A DNA stretch of 24,503 nucleotides, taken from assembly GCA_040904625.1 (NCBI GenBank), contig JBBDTC010000219.1, forward strand, positions 1 to 24,503. The letters are read 5' to 3'. The position numbers and the translations under genes were made by a program. Shown piece by piece: positions 22,454 to 24,503 of the stretch. Under the pieces are notes generated by a model. That model saw only the letters and a list, made by a program, of their open reading frames with translations, had not been told where the DNA came from and ran no database searches. Source of the DNA: JACKNG01 sp040904625 (GTDB lineage Bacteria > Pseudomonadota > Gammaproteobacteria > Ga0077536). The first letter of the stretch is position 1; every line of letters starts with the position of its first letter.

Positions 22454-23249
22454 GACGGTGGGCCACGGCATCGTCTGGTCTTCGCGCGACACTACGTCAC
22501 GGTTATGGCAAGCCGATCAGGCAGAGCTCTTTGCCGCGCTCGACGACGACAGCATCGACTGCGTCTGGACCGACCCGCCCTACTTCCTGTCCAACGGCGG
22601 CCCGAGCTGCCAGGCCGGACGGCGGGTCAGTGTCAACAAGGGCGGCTGGGACCAGAGCCAGGGCGTGGTTGCGGATCACGAATTCAATCGCGCCTGGCTT
22701 ACCGAATGCCGGCGAGTGCTCAGACCCGGCGGGACCCTATGGGTGAGCGGCACGCACCATGTCTATCTATCGGTGGGCCTTGCGATGATGGAACTCGGCC
22801 TGCGCCTGATCAACGATATCGTCTGGGAAAAGCCCAATCCGCCACCCAATCTGGGCTGCCGCTGTTTTACCCATGCGACCGAAATGCTGCTCTGGGCAGC
22901 GAAGCCGGGCGCCCGCCATACGTTTCATTATGCTGACATGAAAGCCGAGAACGACGGCCGGCAGATGAAAAATGTCTGGCGCTTCGTGGCGGCCGGCAAG
23001 GCCGAAAAGAATCATGGCAAACACCCGACGCAAAAGCCGATCGCGCTGATCGATCGCTGCCTGCGCGCCAGCACCAACCCTGACGACATCATCCTCGACC
23101 CCTTTGCCGGTTCGGGCTCGACCGGGGTTGCCGCGCTGGCGGCCGGCCGCCGCTTCCTCGGCACGGAAATCGATCCTGACTATGCCCGGCTGGCGGCTAC
23201 CCGGCTGCGCGCCGCGGACGAGGCGGCCGGCGTGGCGGCCGGCGCATGA
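22446..23249 (+). CDS. DNA adenine methyltransferase, M.DpnA-like (beta class)
   Basis: This predicted enzyme transfers methyl groups from S-adenosylmethionine to DNA. In 267 residues the catalytic motif DPPY (43-46, TDPPYFLSNGG) comes before the SAM-binding motif FAGSGSTG (220-227, DPFAGSGSTGVAAL), the order of beta-class enzymes; DPPY points to N6-adenine. The VSVNKGGWD (61-69), CRCFTHATEMLLWA (138-151) and KHPTQKP (192-198) blocks resemble M.DpnA, the single-strand-capable GATC methylase. The target here is unproven. The ATG at 22446 overlaps bolA by eight bases and the TGA overlaps dapE as ATGA. The frame stays open upstream inside bolA, but that part is not methylase-like. No restriction enzyme gene is visible, so it looks orphan. 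Confidence 0.92.
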   Translation: MSETVGHGIVWSSRDTTSRLWQADQAELFAALDDDSIDCVWTDPPYFLSNGGPSCQAGRRVSVNKGGWDQSQGVVADHEFNRAWLTECRRVLRPGGTLWVSGTHHVYLSVGLAMMELGLRLINDIVWEKPNPPPNLGCRCFTHATEMLLWAAKPGARHTFHYADMKAENDGRQMKNVWRFVAAGKAEKNHGKHPTQKPIALIDRCLRASTNPDDIILDPFAGSGSTGVAALAAGRRFLGTEIDPDYARLAATRLRAADEAAGVAAGA

Positions 23250-24397
23250 ACCGGCAGTCGGCGGTCGGCGAGCTTGCCACACGCCTGATAGCCCTGCCGT
23301 CGGTCACTCCTGACGATGCCGGGTGCCTGGAGGTGCTCGAAGCGCGCCTCGCCTGCCTCGGCTTCGACCTCGTCCGCCTGCCGAGCGCCGGCGTCGACAA
23401 TCTCTGGGCCGTGCGCGGTAGCGGCGGCGCCTGCTTCGCGTTTGCCGGCCATACCGACGTCGTGCCGGCGGGTGACCCGCAGGCGTGGAGCCATCCGCCG
23501 TTCACGCCGACTATCGTCGACGACCTCCTCTATGGCCGCGGCGCCGCGGACATGAAAGGCAGCCTGGCCGCGATGGTGGTGGCCGTCGAGCAGTTCGTGG
23601 CGCGCCATCCCGAGCACCCCGGGCGCATCGGCTTCATCCTGACTTCGGACGAAGAAGGCCCGGCGACCGACGGTACGGTGAAGATCATGGAATACCTCGA
23701 GCGCATGCGAATCGGCGTCGATTGGTGCGTCGTCGGCGAGCCGAGCAGCGCGGCGACACTCGGCGACACGATTCGGGTTGGGCGCCGGGGTTCGCTGAAC
23801 GGTCGTCTGCTCGTCCATGGCACCCAGGGCCACGTCGCCTACCCGGACCGCGCCGACAATCCGATCCAGCGCGCCCTGCCGGCCCTGGCCGAACTCGCCG
23901 AACGACAATGGGACGAGGGCAACGATTTCTATCCGCCGACTTCGTTCCAGATTTCGAACCTGCAGGCGGGCACGGGGGCCGAAAACGTCATTCCGCAGAC
24001 CCTCGAAGCGTGGTTCAATTTCCGCTTCTGCACCGAGCAGACGGCCGATGCATTGCGCGCGGCCGTCGAAGCGGCGCTAAACCGCCATGGGCTGCGCTAC
24101 GAACTGGAATGGAAACTCTCCGGGCAGCCTTTCCTGACCGCGGGAGGGCGCCTGGTCGAGACCGTCCGCGCCGTCGTCGAGGAATGTCTCGAGGTCGAAC
24201 CCGAGCTGTCCACCGGTGGAGGCACCTCGGATGGTCGCTTCATCGCGCCGTATGGTGTGGAGTTGGTCGAGCTCGGTCCCTGCAATGCCAGTATCCACAA
24301 GATCGACGAATGCGTCTCGGTGCGCGACCTCGAGCGTCTCAGCGAGGTTTATGAACGCATCCTGGAGCGGATGCTGATCGGCGCTCGAGGCGGCTAA
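23246..24397 (+). CDS. dapE: Succinyl-diaminopimelate desuccinylase
   Basis: DapE hydrolyses N-succinyl-LL-diaminopimelate to LL-diaminopimelate and succinate, a step to lysine and peptidoglycan. The 383-residue M20 dizinc protein has all expected residues: His69 and Asp71 (FAGHTDVVPAG), Asp102 (GRGAADMKG), catalytic Glu136 with ligand Glu137 (SDEEGPATDG), Glu165 (VVGEPSS) and His351 (NASIHKIDE). The dimerisation domain spans about 180-295 with RRGSLNGRLLVHGTQGHVAYP. The ATG overlaps the methyltransferase stop. The TAA stop is immediately followed by repeat copy 3. Confidence 0.98.
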   Translation: MNRQSAVGELATRLIALPSVTPDDAGCLEVLEARLACLGFDLVRLPSAGVDNLWAVRGSGGACFAFAGHTDVVPAGDPQAWSHPPFTPTIVDDLLYGRGAADMKGSLAAMVVAVEQFVARHPEHPGRIGFILTSDEEGPATDGTVKIMEYLERMRIGVDWCVVGEPSSAATLGDTIRVGRRGSLNGRLLVHGTQGHVAYPDRADNPIQRALPALAELAERQWDEGNDFYPPTSFQISNLQAGTGAENVIPQTLEAWFNFRFCTEQTADALRAAVEAALNRHGLRYELEWKLSGQPFLTAGGRLVETVRAVVEECLEVEPELSTGGGTSDGRFIAPYGVELVELGPCNASIHKIDECVSVRDLERLSEVYERILERMLIGARGG

Positions 24398-24503
24398 GGG
24401 CCCGCCGGAGAATAACTGGGCGATTTTGGGGCGTCGAGGCGCCCGGCCGGCAAGGCGCGAGGAGGGCGAATAGTGGTTCTATTCAACGGACGAGCAACGC
24501 TGC
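24398..24503 (+). repeat. Dispersed palindromic repeat, copy 3 (cut by window end)
   Basis: Starting at the first base after the dapE stop, this copy shows the left end GGGCCCGCCGGAGAATAACT, then GGCGCCCGGCCGGCAAGGCG and the AGGAGGGCGAATAG block, a central hairpin GAATAG-TGGTT-CTATTC, and the beginning of the right arm (GACGAGCAACGC). It is the only copy with an intact central hairpin and left terminus. The rest lies beyond the window. Confidence 0.85.

Noticed and set aside
22049..22492. 147-codon minus-strand open frame across bolA and the divergent spacer
   Set aside because: It overlaps bolA in antisense, passes through the promoter region and resembles no family.
22446..23249. Restriction-modification or phage-defence island around the methyltransferase
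   Set aside because: Both neighbours are housekeeping genes overlapping it, and no endonuclease, helicase or integrase gene is visible nearby.

Overview
This 24.5-kb window is a stretch of high-GC gammaproteobacterial chromosome from a draft assembly (one run of exactly 100 Ns at 15478-15577). The gene order tpiA-secG-tRNA-Leu(GAG)-nuoA to nuoN, separate nuoC and nuoD, a YciO/TrpS/ScpAB/RluB cluster and a long-form TrpRS suggest a Xanthomonas-like or deep-branching gammaproteobacterium. The species cannot be named from this sequence alone.

From 208 to 14874, on the minus strand, lies a complete 14-gene complex I operon (transcribed nuoA to nuoN, right to left). It encodes the NADH dehydrogenase module (NuoE, F, G), the connecting Fe-S and quinone module (NuoB, C, D, I) and the membrane proton-pumping arm (NuoA, H, J, K, L, M, N). 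Most junctions overlap or are only a few bases apart. The exception is nuoI-nuoJ, where a 43-codon ORF fits exactly between the two genes. Upstream are tRNA-Leu(GAG) with a good intrinsic terminator, secG (interrupted by the assembly gap) and tpiA.

From 16865 to 21969, also minus strand, is a second run: yciO, an M50 site-2-protease-like membrane peptidase, trpS, scpA, scpB and rluB. It combines translation and RNA modification functions with chromosome condensation, and a recognisable extended -10 promoter precedes yciO. Divergently from it, 22184-24397 on the plus strand holds three overlapping genes: a BolA-family protein, a DNA adenine methyltransferase resembling M.DpnA, and dapE of lysine/peptidoglycan biosynthesis.

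The most striking non-coding feature is a dispersed palindromic repeat family with three copies: after nuoN (101-189), between rluB and tpiA (16731-16850), and directly after the dapE stop codon (24398 to the window end). The copies share an inverted end like GGGCCCGCCnnAGAATAACT and a central GAATAG/CTATTC hairpin, and all sit just past stop codons. Other points of interest are a C-x21-C-x6-C-x2-C motif in TrpRS like the iron-sulfur site known in Thermotoga TrpRS, the methyltransferase coupled to housekeeping genes without a visible restriction enzyme, and the inserted small ORF in the nuo operon. No prophage, CRISPR array or defence island is visible.
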